From: Durusdinium trenchii
Taxonomy: Eukaryota; Sar; Dinophyceae; Suessiales; Symbiodiniaceae
Direction of reading: 5' to 3'
DNA length: 64,000 nt
Assembly (NCBI GenBank): GCA_963970005.1
Contig: CAXAMN010013903.1
Span: 83,458 to 147,457, forward strand
A program made the position numbers and the translations under genes. The notes under the pieces were generated by a model. That model saw nothing but the letters and a program-made list of their open reading frames with translations. It ran no database searches and had not been told where the DNA came from. Numbering within the stretch: position 1 is the first letter of the stretch; each line of letters starts with the position of its first letter. Below, one piece after another: positions 34,534 through 45,675 of this stretch.

Positions 34534-34758
34534 TTGGAGGCCAAAGCTCTTCAAGACGGAACGCGTCACATCCTGTGGTTCCCGTGCAGAACACTGCGCA
34601 GCCCAAGCACGGGGGGTGAACACGATTTCGGGTGGGCAACAGTGGAATCCTGGGCAACAGGGCGTTGGTTCATGAAAGCTAAAGTTCCACCTTCCCCCAG
34701 AACTCTGGCAAAACTTCTGTACATCTCCTCCAAAAGGAACGTCACCCCAGAAGAGTGA
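34534..34758 (+). CDS. Possible exon, unknown protein
   Basis: After GCGCAGAAGTAG, a possible acceptor, the plus strand reads LEAKALQDGTRHILWFPCR, GEHDFGWATVESWATGRWF and MKAKVPPSPRTLAKLLY. The tryptophan-rich middle is unlike repeat translation. No domain was recognised and the other strand is open as well. Confidence 0.38.
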   Translation: MEAKALQDGTRHILWFPCRTLRSPSTGGEHDFGWATVESWATGRWFMKAKVPPSPRTLAKLLYISSKRNVTPEE

Positions 34759-35092
34759 CCACACCATGTGGGTTACCACCCTGGGTCAAAAAAGAACCAC
34801 GGGGAGTCCAAAAACACATGGCGGTTTTGGTGGCGTTTTCACCCTAACAAAGTAGGAATCTCTTCAGATTCTTCCGTTCGAACATGAGCGATCCACGAAA
34901 AAAGAAAACAGTTCATGAAACCTGCTCGTAAAAAAAAACATCGAAAACACACAAAAAAACGGCACTTGGAATCCTTGCCACGCCACAGACCTGTGGCTTC
35001 CGCATGGCAACTGCCCCCCGACGTCCCTTTTCCTCCTGGGTGTTCAAAGGGTCACTTTGAAGAACCAGGGACATGAAATCATTGATCTACTC

Positions 35093-35197
35093 TCCCTGGA
35101 ACTAACATGGAAGTGGAGTTCACACCCTGTGGCCTAAGAGGATTTATATAAGGGCCTTCCAAGAGGCCATTGTCCACTTCCATGTTAGTTCCAGGGA
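35093..35197. mobile_element. Hairpin element, family A, perfect 25-bp arms
   Basis: Perfect 25-bp inverted arms at 35093-35117 and 35173-35197 (TCCCTGGAACTAACATGGAA plus GTGGA). A smaller nested inverted repeat (GGCCTAAGAGG / CCAAGAGGCC) sits in the loop. Splice-like ends are present (GTTCCAG on the plus strand), but no flanking exon was established. Confidence 0.9.
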
Positions 35198-35759
35198 ATG
35201 TACATATTGTTGCGTTTGGAACCCAGAGATGAGGGATGAGGCATTCATGTGACCTATGTGGGGCGCCAATTGGGAGTTGAAACCATTTCCTGTGGTATCT
35301 CATCCCCGTACTTTACTTGAAGGAGATTCCACAAGCATTCCAGGTAACATCCCAAGTAGTCTCTTGATGGTATCTTCACCCAACTATATATCTTCTATCA
35401 TCTTCTATCAATTTGTTTGGCAAACACTGCATCTGTTCAAACCCAAAACCACCCACCGTCCCCCCTAGACTCCCCAAGACTTGGTGAAAATCCGTGCCAA
35501 ACCACGGTGCGCAACGGGAGAACTCTTCCGGCCAGTCCCTTCCTCACTCGCCGCTTTCAGCCTTTCGCCTTTCGAGGGACCCGGGACCCACGTCCCACAG
35601 CCCGAGGTGCTGGGCCGAAGGAGATCGCTTCACCTCCACGGTCGTTGGGGCCCAAGCCGTTCCTAGGGCAACACCAACCCACCAGCTCAACACGCTGGGT
35701 TCTCCCCGAGCGAAGAAGAACTGCCAAACGAGGTTGCTGAGATGGAGATGCACAGGAGG

Positions 35760-36196
35760 CCCTGACCCAGCTGGCCCGGTTGACCTGGTTGGCCCCGGTT
35801 GAACCCAATTGATCCAGGTGACTGTTGGGATGTGCAGGGTTCCGGGGGCATGTAGGGCGAGTGGGGCAAGAGAGAGAGGGCGAGTGAAGTCCGTATCTTC
35901 TAGGACGGCAGGAGATACAGACATTTGGGCAAGTGGTGCGGTGCAGTTGGGGCAATTGGCAAGCGGGCAAGGGAAAGTTCAAGAAGTCCATATCTTCTGC
36001 GTGCGCTTGGGAGATACAGACATTTTTAAGGGTCATTTTGGGGAAGGTCATTTGCCCCACAGATTGCTTCCCGTTATACCTAGTAGTGGTGCTCTTAGTG
36101 GTAGTGGACCCAGTTGACCCGGTTGCCAGTTGACCCGGTTGAGCCCAGTTGACCCGATTGACTTTGTGTGATGGCAAGTGTGGTAGTGCCAGTGGT

Positions 36197-36234
<38 letters not shown>

Positions 36235-36275
36235 CAGCTTGTTGGAGTCAACTGGGTCAACCGGGTCAACTGGGT
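35760..36275 (+). repeat. TTGACCCGGTTGG repeat, GCA/GTA microsatellite and a 95-bp duplication
   Basis: CCCGGTTGACC-type 13-bp units occur at 35770-35815, 36108-36165 and 36243-36275. (GCA)n(GTA)n runs at 36190-36238. Between them a ~95-bp unit ending GGAGATACAGACATTT is duplicated (35886-35925 and 35983-36025). Confidence 0.8.
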
Positions 36276-36416
36276 CCTGTGCGGTCGCAATGAAAAAAAA
36301 GAAGAGCATATATATGTGTGGTCCATGAACTCAGAGCGGGTTTTGTTTCGGCATTGCTGGCAGTCGCCGGGGTTTGTTTCCTGAGAATGGCACCCTGTGC
36401 GTCCACCAAATGCGCG

Positions 36417-36468
36417 TTCCCTATCAGCCGCCCCTATCAGCCGCCCCTATCAGCCGCCCCCTTCATCC
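36417..36468 (+). repeat. CCCCTATCAGCCG tandem repeat
   Basis: Three and a half perfect 13-bp units (CTATCAGCCGCCC). Confidence 0.9.
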
Positions 36469-37588
36469 ATGCCGTGAGTCTCCTTCTGCGGGTCAGCCCA
36501 GGTGGCGTCGTAGATGAGCCTTGGTGTTCAGGATCGAGGGTGGTGTCCAATGGTGGTCTGCACTTTCTGAACCTTCCACGTTGGGCGAGGTTGAGCTCCA
36601 CTCCCTGAAATCACCGTGGTTATACCTGGAGCTTCCAACTATGACAAAATTATGGTGTGTCTTTTTCTATGGTTGAAAAGGCATAAATTTGTCGCAGTTG
36701 GGAGATCCAGGTATGGATGGCGCCACCTGTTTGGTACTCGGATTGAAAAAGGACATCCGACATCGAGGCCACGCCCACGCCGCGAAGCCACCACCGTTTG
36801 ATGATTTCAGGGAGTGAATCCGGCATGGCATAATACGGGTCTGTATTTGGGGAGACAGCCAACTCACCCTGGCTCAGGCTGGGTCAACTGCTCGATTGGT
36901 CGCGAACCTGACGAACCTGATTGGGTCGTGGCACGCCGATTCGCGACACGGACTGACTACAGCCCACGTGGTCGTCCTTGACTAGACACGGACACGCCCC
37001 AAGGGTCGAGTTATCTGATGGCCAGAGATCTAGGAATTGTCTGTCAAGATTCTTCAATTGAACATGAAGCCATTGAAATGGTTGATATCCAGTTGGTCTT
37101 CGGTTGATCTCCGGGCTCGGGTCTGGCGTCGGGAGTCGGTTTCGGGCTACAGTATGAACAGACCCTCGCAGAAGAGCTCAAGTTCGACATTGAAACGAAA
37201 ATGTGCAAGCCACTCTCGTTCCAAAAACATCCAGAAACTAAATTCTTACAGAATTCCCCAAGAAAATCATACAGTATCGTGATATATCATGTTCATCGAC
37301 ATATGTCTCCCCTTCACTTGGGGATTCTGAGATACACCATGCATGAAGAAAGTGCTGCTCCTGGTAATCTCCTGGTAGTGCTTTTCAGTTTCTTGGTGGC
37401 CAGTCATGTCCAGTCGGCCGGTCGGTCACCACCACCGACGTCCAGGACCAGCCAGCATCGACCCTCCAGGACCCCTCCGCCGGCATCGACCCGATCCAAT
37501 GGTTTTCGGTGATGCCGAAGCCCCCAACGAGGCGTCCAAAACCCGATCTTCCAACGCCTGGGCTCCATGGTCACCACCGGGTTAGAAG

Positions 37589-37742
37589 AGGGCAAAAAAA
37601 AACAAACTGGATCTCGGGCGAACGGCTGCTTCTGTCGGCCGTCCACGTTCTCCGGGATGCACAGGGGACGTTCCAACGCCTCCAAGTCCTGGCCCACGGC
37701 GTTTCGAGCGGAACAGCGGCGTTGCGATGCCTGGAGGCTCAA
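37589..37742 (+). CDS. Exon, unknown protein
   Basis: The plus strand reads ISGERLLLSAVHVLRDAQG, TFQRLQVLAHGVSSGTAAL and RCLEAQ, with high third-position GC, and ends at a canonical donor GTAAGG. The 5' border is not clear (candidate AGs lie at 37580-37590). No domain was recognised. The opposite strand is open but has poorer codon bias. Confidence 0.5.
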
Positions 37743-38903
37743 GTAAGGCCAAGTAAGGCCCTGACGGAGAGAAGGCCGCGGGGGAAAGGACCTTGGTACA
37801 TCAACAGGCAGCCCCCAAAAAAGCCCACCCCAGGATCTGGGTCCGAAGTCAGACCCTTCCATTCCTCCCAAAGGATCCAGAACTCACAAAGATGCGGTGC
37901 AGCCGAGGCCAGCCTCCCTCCTTCCCTGTTGCCTCCCTCACCACGATGGGAGGGCCTTGTTTCTGCGATGTTGGCACCTGGGAGGCCTTGAGGGTCCACA
38001 GGACGTAGGAATCACAGAAGCGATGGAAATGGCACCTGATGGGGTCGCCCCAGGCTTGAAGCGCAAGGGGTTCGTGTTGAACTGACCAGGCTGAAACGAC
38101 CTGATTTGTGGCATCTTTGAAGGTTCGAACATGTTTCTCTTCGAGATGAGTTGATCTCAGGTCGACAGAGGTCAACCATGTGAAAGCCCAAAAAAAGAAG
38201 GCTTTCACAGTTGTTGCCTCGGATGAATCGGGATGAAAAGTTTGGAAAGGATGTATGATTGTTTGCAGGGGCGGCTAATGGGTCGGTGTTTCATCAAGAC
38301 TTGGAGTTCTCTATGATTAAGTTCTCCCTTTGAACTTTGACCACTGCCTCCACTTACTGGATGGGCACACGGGCTGGACTGCCCATCAGGATGCCAAAAA
38401 GCTAATCAGCCAGGCATGAGACAGATCTTGGCAGACTTGGCCCTTGCAAAAGAAAGATGTTCGGGGATTTCAATTTCTGATTTCAAGAACCTGCCATATG
38501 CTTTGCAGATTGTTGAATCATGAACTGCAATGCAAAACTGACCACAAGAAGCAAGACTGATGCTCAACATTCTGGTTTTCATCGCTTGTGTCTTATGTCT
38601 TATGCGAAGATCTGTAAGCCTTGGCCTTGCCATGGAAAACTCTTGGCCAATCTGTCTGAGCTCAACGCCTTCTATTAAATCTCAGGGAAGCAAGCCCTCC
38701 AGGCCGTGTTTTTCCGAAGACCTTTCTTTCCGCAGCTCTGGCTCTGCACATGACATGGGATTCTTTTTGGCCATGGATCCGTGGACATGCTGACTCACCG
38801 CAGACACACACGACAACCTCTGGGGGTGTGTTGTTGAAAACACCAACCCCGAACATCCCAGTACCCACAACATCCACCTACGTACGAGGAACGTGTTTTC
38901 CAT

Positions 38904-39272
38904 GTGGTTCCTGCAAAACCGTTGAAGTTCCGAAAACCCTCTCGTCTGTTCCATCCCTCTCCCCATCAGCTTGTCGAGATCCCCAATCACGACAGGGTCA
39001 CGGTAGGGGACCCTGCGCTGACCTTCAGACCCCATGAGGAAGCAGCGGCAGCGTGTTCCTCGAAGATCCGGATGAGTCAGAAAACACGAAACCCCCGGAA
39101 ACACCCAAGCTCTTTCGGAAGAGTGGGGGCCCCCACCGGAACAAGTGACCCAAGATCCGGTGTCAATTCCATTTTCTTGGCAGAAATCGTTCCAGAATCT
39201 TCAACCTTGTTCAACCAACTAGAGCCGAGCTCCGGAAGGGACGTCGGAGCCTCCCCACGTCGATGTCGATAA
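38904..39272 (+). CDS. Possible coding stretch, strand uncertain
   Basis: The plus strand reads LVEIPNHDRVTVGDPALTF and AEIVPESSTLFNQLEPSSG. The minus strand over 38682-39020 reads VIGDLDKLMGRGMEQTRGF and SELQRFCRNHMENTFLV. Both are plausible and neither has secure borders. Confidence 0.28.
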   Translation: MVPAKPLKFRKPSRLFHPSPHQLVEIPNHDRVTVGDPALTFRPHEEAAAACSSKIRMSQKTRNPRKHPSSFGRVGAPTGTSDPRSGVNSIFLAEIVPESSTLFNQLEPSSGRDVGASPRRCR

Positions 39273-39437
39273 AACATGTAGACTCGACAGTCTGATGTCC
39301 ATCTTCAAATCGTCCTTGACGAAAGGGTCGGCATGGGCAAATGGTCGATCTGTTTGGGAGTCTAGGGCTCCTCACTATCCTCGCTATCACGCGGTCTGAA
39401 TGCTGCTGTAGGCTGCAGGTAAATGGTTGTTGTCAGG

Positions 39438-39612
39438 TATAGATAGAATCCAACGTCGGAAAACATGTCAACGGTTTGGAACGCTGGCTATTCTATCTAT
39501 ATATTGGGTCTATCCTATTACCTGTAACAGTGGATGATGATGGCTAGTAAAGGCCTTGTTCAAAAATGATGATAATTGTTTACTGACCGTTACAGGTAAT
39601 GGGACAGACCCT
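39438..39612. repeat. Two adjacent inverted repeats, family B
   Basis: Outer: TATAGATAGAAT (about 39440) faces ATTCTATCTATA (about 39490). Inner: GGGTCTATCCTATTACCTGT (39506-39525) continues into AACAGT, facing ACCGTTACAGGTAATGGGAC (39586-39605) plus AGACCCT: ~26-bp arms with three mismatches. The loop GGCCTTGTTCAAAAA recurs alone at 33366-33382. Confidence 0.75.
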
Positions 39613-40816
39613 ATCTATATACATGTGACAGACATTGATAGAAGGACTGTCTGTTAAGTTCATTGGCCGGTTGCTACATAGGATGACAAAGAATTTGCTA
39701 CTATGCCCGCATCAGCAACACTCTTCTGCGCAGGGTTAGTTAGTGCTAGGCCCCTACACTCTATTTGTTTGTCTCATAGCCTTTCAATGAATCCACAGCT
39801 TGACCTGCAGTACCTTGCAGCTCCAACACACGCCACAAAAGTCGAGCGTATCCCAGAACGCAGCCGACTGGGACTCGTTTGCGTGTATCAGCTGGGACTG
39901 ATTCTGGGTGCGTCGGAGATCGATTTCTCCAGCTGATCAATGTGGGGAGATGGCCCGGCCACGGCCGCGGCCTTATGGCCTCCAGCCATAGTCTGCCAAG
40001 CTTAAGCTCTCATAGCCTGGGCCCTCTCCACGGCCCCAAGCGATACAAATCACTCCATCGGCCCTCGGTGGCGCAAGACACGGAACGCACCCAGGCAAAA
40101 CGGAAAGAGATGAATCGCGCAAAGCATACGCCTGGTGAATGTTGCTTGAAGTCTCCTATGGCAGCATTTAACACTCGAAAGCTGAGAGTGTCAGGTTTGC
40201 TGGTTTTGTTTGGACAAAAACGGGGAATGGCCAGTGGGAGATCCGTGCATGTTACAATCCGTACAAACCACCTAGTACCTGACTATCGAGGAAGTCAAGT
40301 GTGAAGTTTGAAGCTCTGCCGGTCGATGATGAACGAATCATGCTCTAACTTTCACACAGTACATGCCATGGACCCCTAGGCACGGACCCTTCGGTCCCTT
40401 TTTAGTGAGGGATGGTCCAACTTGAAGGTCGACCGCCCTGTTTACCAACAAAAGAGCGCTACCAACAGAACGATGGAACTTCTGGACCTGCAAACTTTGT
40501 CTCCTCTTTGGCCACCGTCCGGTCCCGGTCCCCTTATTTGGCCACGCAAAGGGTCCCCTTGGTCCTTTACCACCCCACTGGGGTAGTCTTGCTCTTCATT
40601 TTCTGTGTCAAAGGGCCTTGCTAAGGGCTATGCCTGTTTGGGTGATGTAGTGATGTCTCACACCTTTCTTGTTGAAATGGCTACTCAGGTTCACCACTTC
40701 ACCCGATGTGCAACAAAAAGGCAACCGACCTTGTTGGTCTCCACCACCCACATCGGATGCAGTCGGATGCAGGATCTCCCCCACCCTTCCCCACCCACCT
40801 GGTGAATCTTCGCCAG

Positions 40817-41261
40817 GTCGCCCGATGCTGCCGACTTTGGAAGACCAAGTCCCTTTCCTCGCCAAGACCTTGCTCTCTTTCCACTCCTTGCCACGCTTGA
40901 AAAGCGCAGAGAACAGATGGCGCGCAGAGCCGAGCGGATGCCGCGCCAAGGATGCAGTGCTTCAGTCTTTTGGGAGGACACAGGAAGAGAGCAAGGGAGC
41001 AAGCAGTGGTTCCTTTCCAAACTTGATACAGGTCACAGGCTACACCCTGGAAGACTAACATGGAACCTCAAAACCCCTGGTTGGTAGAGGAAAATAGTCT
41101 TCCATGGGACCATTGTCAGGGTCTATGTTAGTCTTCGGGAGTGTAGTTTAGCTGGCCCGGAACGACTGGTTGCATGGACCTCCATGCGAACGGAACAGGA
41201 TTTCGACTGATCCAACTGAGCTGGGCTTCAAGCCTGGTATTTGTGGGGCCCAGAAGCCCTA
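40817..41261 (+). CDS. Two phase-matched exons split by a hairpin intron
   Basis: Exon 40817-41031, after CTTCGCCAG, reads MLPTLEDQVPFLAKTLLS, FHSLPRLKSAENRWRAEPSG, CRAKDAVLQSFGRTQEESKG and SSGSFPNLIQ in phase 0 up to GTCACAGG. Exon 41152-41261, after GTGTAGTTTAG, continues in phase 0 with LARNDWLHGPPCERNRIST and DPTELGFKPGICGAQKP, then a canonical donor GTAAGT. The 120-nt intron between is almost entirely a family A hairpin. The phase match and canonical borders make this one of the best-supported exon pairs in the right half. No domain was recognised. Confidence 0.65.
41040..41146 (+). mobile_element. Hairpin element, family A, filling an intron
   Basis: CTACACCCTGGAAGACTAAC (41040-41059) plus ATGGAACC faces GGGTCTATGTTAGTCTTCGG (41119-41138) plus GAGTGTAG, about 28-bp arms with a few mismatches. 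The loop GGTTGGTAGAGGAAAATAGT matches other family A loops. It lies 8 bp inside the donor and 5 bp inside the acceptor of the intron 41032-41151. Confidence 0.87.
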
Positions 41262-41575
41262 GTAAGTATGTCTCCTTGTGCAATGTAGCACACTGTCCTC
41301 CTTCAACAGAACGAATCACTCAGTTGAACTAGGGTGTCTCCAAAAAAGAGTTTACTCAGTTCTTTGTGGGGTACACTCATTCATCTGAAAGTGCAAGTCT
41401 ACCCTGTTTGTAAAAGAAGAGGGAGAGGTCCCTAAGCCAGTTTTCGTTGCTGGGCACCACTTACATTGATCACCTCCTGATGTAGAATCTTGATGAATAA
41501 AACCTCGCAGGTGAAGAGGTGCTACACAATCACTGTCCTTTTTTTGTCATCACGCTTCTATATATACATTACTCA

Positions 41576-41728
41576 GGTGTTGTTGAGCTTTCAACTTCTC
41601 GGAAGAATGCCCCGACCTTTTCCTTCCAAGCATCGCCACCCTCGCCAGCTCCTGCTCAGCACTGGCTTGCCGGGCCAGCGACTCGAATGCATGATATTCG
41701 ACGTTTTGGCGGGGCGAAGCCGCTTTCA
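41576..41728 (+). CDS. Possible exon, unknown protein
   Basis: Bounded by CATTACTCAG and a GTGGGG donor after TTTCAG. Two frames fit: VVELSTSRKNAPTFSFQAS with RMHDIRRFGGAKPLS, or LLGRMPRPFPSKHRH with RLECMIFDVLAGRSRFQ. The exon borders are better supported than the frame. Confidence 0.42.
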
Positions 41729-42360
41729 GGTGGGGACGGGCATCCCGTCCCAGCCTAGAAATTCAAATAATCTCTTTTCCGGTGTCCTTTTCAGAGCCCT
41801 ACAACCTGGTGTTTATATTATTTGGGGTTTGGACACCCCTTTCTGCGAGGATCATCCACGCCACGCTCTGTGGCTCATGTGAAAGGATGCAGCATCGAAC
41901 CATTGCAACCAAAATGAACACCAATCGATTGCATCAACGCAAGCGAATAAGGGATGGTGAATATCTGTTGATGTTTAAACGGAAGCAGGAATGTTGTACT
42001 AGTAGGATGCGTTCCAAGAATTCACTTAAATCGCCCAAACGTTTATTCCTCTTTGCCCTTTGCCTTGTGTTTAAATGAAGCGCCGCTGGCTCCTCCAGAG
42101 CAAACGTAGCAGCTACCTGCAGCTCTGCTGACGTTGGACACTCCCTTCAACACAGTAACAAAAGATTCGTTACAGCTGGAACGCTACACGGGTGTAGAAG
42201 ACATTTGATACATCTAGACAGGCACTATGCCTATGAAACAAAATTGCACCAGTATCGACCCCAAACAGCAGCGGCAGTCTGGGGCCCATTGCAGATTTGA
42301 TTCTCCGCAAAGCAAAAACAATATGACGTATCTACAGTCAAAATTCTCAAGTCAACATCA

Positions 42361-43025
42361 AAACATCCAGGACAAGGGGAGACAAAAGGAGATGAAGGAA
42401 GACAAAGGGAGAGAAAGCAAAATCATGTCAGCCCAGCATCCAGACATGTCATGGGAGGCAAGGGGAGACAAGGAAAGATAGAAGGGATACGAAGGGAGAC
42501 AAACCAAAATCATCTCTGACCAGCATCCAGACATGCCGTGGGAGACAAGGAGAGACAAGCAAAGTGATCCCAGCCCAGCATCCAGACACGCAATGGGAGA
42601 CAAGGGGGAAACAAAGCAAAGTGATCTCAGCCCAGTATCCAGACGCGCCATGGGAGACAAGGGGAGACGAAGGGAGACAAAGCAAAATCATTCCAGCCCA
42701 GCATCCAGACAAACCATGGGAGACAAGGGGAGGCAAAGGGAGACAAAGCAAAATCATCTCAGCCCAGCATCCAGACACGCCATGGGAGACAAAGGGAGAC
42801 GAAGGGAGACAAAGCAAATCATCTGGGCCCAGCATCCAGACATGCCATGGGAGACAAAAAAAGACAAAGCAAAATCATCTCAGCGCAGCATCCAGACATG
42901 CTATGGGAGACAATGGGAGACAAAGGAAGACAAAGCAAAATCATCTCAGCCCAGCATCCAGACACGCCATGAGAGACAAGGGAGATAAGGGGAGACAAAG
43001 GGCGGGAATCATCTTGGCCCAGCAT
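42361..43025 (+). repeat. ~60-bp minisatellite, about ten units
   Basis: Units of 55-67 bp carrying CAGCCCAGCATCCAGACA, CCATGGGAGACAA and GGGAGACAAAGCAAAATCAT repeat about ten times. Open frames on both strands (PSIQTCHGRQ, MSGCWAEMILLCLP) follow from unit lengths near a multiple of three. There is no unique spacer pattern, so it is not a CRISPR-like array. Confidence 0.93.
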
Positions 43026-43376
43026 CGTTTCCTGCAAGAATTGAGAACCCCTCACCGCAAAGCTGTTTGGGGAAAAAAACAAACACCACTTTTGCGGCGA
43101 CCCGAATGTTTCATCAACCCAGTCCACTTGTCCCGGAGCGAAGCCCATGTTTCATCATGAGTCTCTTTCTTTCTAAGGACCCCCCAACTACACCGCCTGC
43201 AGTGAACACAAAAGAAAGTTAAAATGAGCAGTACACCAAATCCTCCACCTGCCAGAATAGACACAACCCAGCGAAGACCGCAATGCCAGAAATTTGCAGA
43301 AAAAAAAAGCCAATGTGGCCAAGTCAAAGTCAATGCTAAGTCTAGAAGATGGAGGCCAATGGCACCCATAATAAGG

Positions 43377-43613
43377 TCAAGACTCCTCAATGAAACGGAA
43401 AAGATCCCTTTCCATAGCAAAAATGTCAGCACGATGAGCACTTGTGATGTACCGGTACCGGGAAGTAACAAGGAACCCTGAGCCAAAATCTTGATGGATC
43501 CTGTCTTGCAACTGCGCCGCTTTCCTCGCGGCTCGTCGCGCCCAACGCCAGCGTCGCACCAGCGTCGCACCCCCAAAAAGGCGACGCGAAGACGCGAAGC
43601 GCGTTCGTCCCAG
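43377..43613 (-). CDS. Exon with stop, unknown protein
   Basis: A classic acceptor (CCGACCACACCTGCAG) opens a phase-0 exon reading LGRTRFASSRRLFGGATLV, RRWRWARRAARKAAQLQD, RIHQDFGSGFLVTSRYRY and HRADIFAMERDLFRFIEES to a TGA at 43379-43377. The basic first half could bind nucleic acid or be a transit or linker segment; this is open. A GTTCCTTG at about 43487 is an alternative donor. In that case the T-rich stretch below, which ends in TTTTGTGTTCACTGCAG at about 43200, would be intron. Confidence 0.58.
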   Translation of the reverse strand: MGRTRFASSRRLFGGATLVRRWRWARRAARKAAQLQDRIHQDFGSGFLVTSRYRYITSAHRADIFAMERDLFRFIEES

Positions 43614-44455
43614 CTGCAGGTGTGGTCGGGTGCCAGAACCAGCTCTCTCCAGCTTTCAAAGCCGGTCTCCTTAGCGACGAGACGAGACCCCCCTCTCCCC
43701 GAAAGAACGCGGAACCGCGGAACGCGCCTTCGGACGGAACTCCCAGCGGCGACCCATTGGAGAAGAGAAGACGGGTGGGATCCGAATTGGGCGAGTGCGG
43801 TGCCTGGCACCCGAAGTTCCCATTCAAATCCCGAATTGGACGGTGTTTTGGGATGAGGGGAGGCAGGCCTTGCCTGCTAGTGGAAATGGCCCTACTAAGA
43901 TCTATAAGTCGCGAGTCGTGAGCCGATCCTCTTCCGTTCAGAACGTGTGGATGAAAAGTCAAGCGACTGTCCCTGTTTTTCGGTTCTTAGGGTTCTGGAA
44001 CCCTTCAGGGCCGATTTCAGTCCTTCAGGGCCAATGTTGGTGCTTTCTTTTTTCAGGTAAGGGCCTTAGACCTCTAGAGTTTGACTGTTTGGGGGTTCTT
44101 GCCGAAATCATTTTCTGATAAAGACGGGGGCTCTCAACTGGTGTCAAAGCAGTGACTCCCTTTACTGTCCAAAGCAGGTATCGAAGAGCCCACCTGGCCC
44201 CATCGCCGATGCATCGCCATGCTCGCCACTGTCCGAATTGGTGAAGTTTTGTGGACGGGATGGCCCCTGACTTCTGGGATGCGGAAGAGGCTGGCATGAC
44301 GACACTGACAGGACACCAGTCGAGTCGGGTTTTCTCAATGTGACGATCACTCTTCCACTCTAGGTTTTGGAGGCCTCCCAAATTCTTTCACAAATCCATC
44401 TTTGACCGCTTGCCTATCACGCCCACCTGTGCAGAATTACTGGGGCCCATTGTAA

Positions 44456-44554
44456 TGTAGACTCTTGATCAATCAAACCCCCCAATCTTTCAGAGGTCTT
44501 ACAGGCCACTGTTGGGTGGTTTTATTGATTACAGTCTTCAATCAACAGTCTACA
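44456..44554. mobile_element. Hairpin element, family C
   Basis: TGTAGACTCTTGAT (44456-44469) faces ATCAACAGTCTACA (44541-44554), with ATCAATCAAACC / GGTTTTATTGAT as an inner second arm pair. Length (99 bp) and ends match the copy at 33596-33692; the inner sequence differs. Confidence 0.8.
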
Positions 44555-44740
44555 TCAGGTGGTCCTGTATGACTATGACTTGGTTTCCCACGTAACGTAT
44601 CCCTCCCAAGCTGCGAAGTCTGCGTCCGACTGCCGAGCTGCGCTGCAGGACTCATGACTCCTGGGTCGATGGCTCCGCTTCAGGGTGGGGCGGTTGTGCT
44701 TGTAGCTGTTGGCGAAAGCACGCGCCCAAAACTCCAGGGG

Positions 44741-44790
44741 GGCTACAAACTCATGTTAACCCATGTTAACCCAAGTTAGAGAAGGTTAGT
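44741..44790 (+). repeat. CATGTTAACCC repeat
   Basis: Three tandem ATGTTAACCC/AAGTTAGAG-like units. Confidence 0.6.
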
Positions 44791-44894
44791 CCGCTTTAGA
44801 GACTTTCCGTTTGATGCATGTAAAAAAAAACGCACTTGTGTATGTCAAGACAATGCTGAGAGCGCCCATGTAAAAAATAACACACACACACACT

Positions 44895-45006
44895 CTCCCT
44901 GCAACTCACATGGTTACGTGGATGGCACCCCCCTGTTGGGTCTTCGGATTTCATGGTCTTCCGAACTCGGGGTCATTCTCCACGTAACCATGTGAGTTCT
45001 AGGGAG
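44895..45006. mobile_element. Hairpin element, family A
   Basis: 28-bp arms with two mismatches: 44895-44922 (CTCCCTGCAACTCACATGGT then TACGTGGA) and 44979-45006. The TACGTGGA part differs from the AAGTGGA or AACC of other copies but is present in both arms here. Both ends carry acceptor-like AG (GAGTTCTAG on plus, GAGTTGCAG on minus). No flanking exon was proven. Confidence 0.88.
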
Positions 45007-45437
45007 TTTTGATGTCAATGGCTTCAGTTCACAACAAAGCGACTCCCGGACCGAGCAGCCAGCGGACGTCGACTCGGGGTGTCGGCTCGGGTGTCTCACA
45101 CAACACACCGTCATCTCAAACCACCCAGACACGACGGTCCGGACTGCCATAGGACTGCTGCCATCAGTTGGGGTGGTTGAAAGGGGGTCTGTCTGGGGCG
45201 GCAGTCCTATGGCAGTTCGCAGTCCCATTAGTCGTGTTTGGGCCAGTTTGACCCCGACAACTGTGGGTGGCATGCGATCCGATTCTTCAAAGCCCTTGGC
45301 GCTGCCTTGATCCATGTTCACCCCCATCAAATCCGAAGCCTGAGAGCTTCAAGGGATGTATGGGGAGCGCAAGAAGACCCTGTTCCGCAAGCCGTGTCAC
45401 CAAGGTATCCTGCTTTTGACCCATCCCCAAATGAAAC

Positions 45438-45558
45438 CTGCCAAACACCCAGTGACCAGGGCCCATGGGGCCCACGCACCAAACCCACAACGGACCCGCT
45501 TTCCGACCGTTCACGGGCGCACGGGACACGGTGGGGGCAGGGAACGATGGAACATCCG
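45438..45558 (-). CDS. Exon, unknown protein
   Basis: Strong acceptor GCGGTTCTCTGGCAG and donor GTTTCATT frame a GC-rich exon. One frame reads DVPSFPAPTVSRAPVNGRK and WCVGPMGPGHWVFG, and continues in frame (HLGMGQKQDTLVTRLAEQG) if the donor is not used. The other reads RERSESGSVVGLVRGPHG. Coding is likely, the frame uncertain. No domain was recognised. Confidence 0.45.
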
Positions 45559-45675
45559 CTGCCAGAGAACCGCATCCGAGGTGCGTGGAAGGATGTGAGA
45601 CTAACACAGTAACCTGGTCGTGGGGCCTTTCGGTCACCAGGTCGTGGTAGAGTGCGTGCGTTTCTGATGATGTAT

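Noticed and set aside
35557..36309. Minus-strand open frame of 250 codons
   Set aside because: It runs through the GGTTGACCC repeat and the GCA/GTA microsatellite, so most of it is low complexity.
42361..43025. CRISPR-like array
   Set aside because: Units are continuous 55-67-bp tandem copies with no constant repeat alternating with unique spacers, and the DNA is eukaryotic.
43052..43420. Minus-strand frame with apparent transmembrane helices (VLIVLTFLLW..., GVLLILTFFCVHC)
   Set aside because: The hydrophobic reading comes from a T-rich stretch that ends in a perfect acceptor (TTTTGTGTTCACTGCAG), so it is more likely intron.
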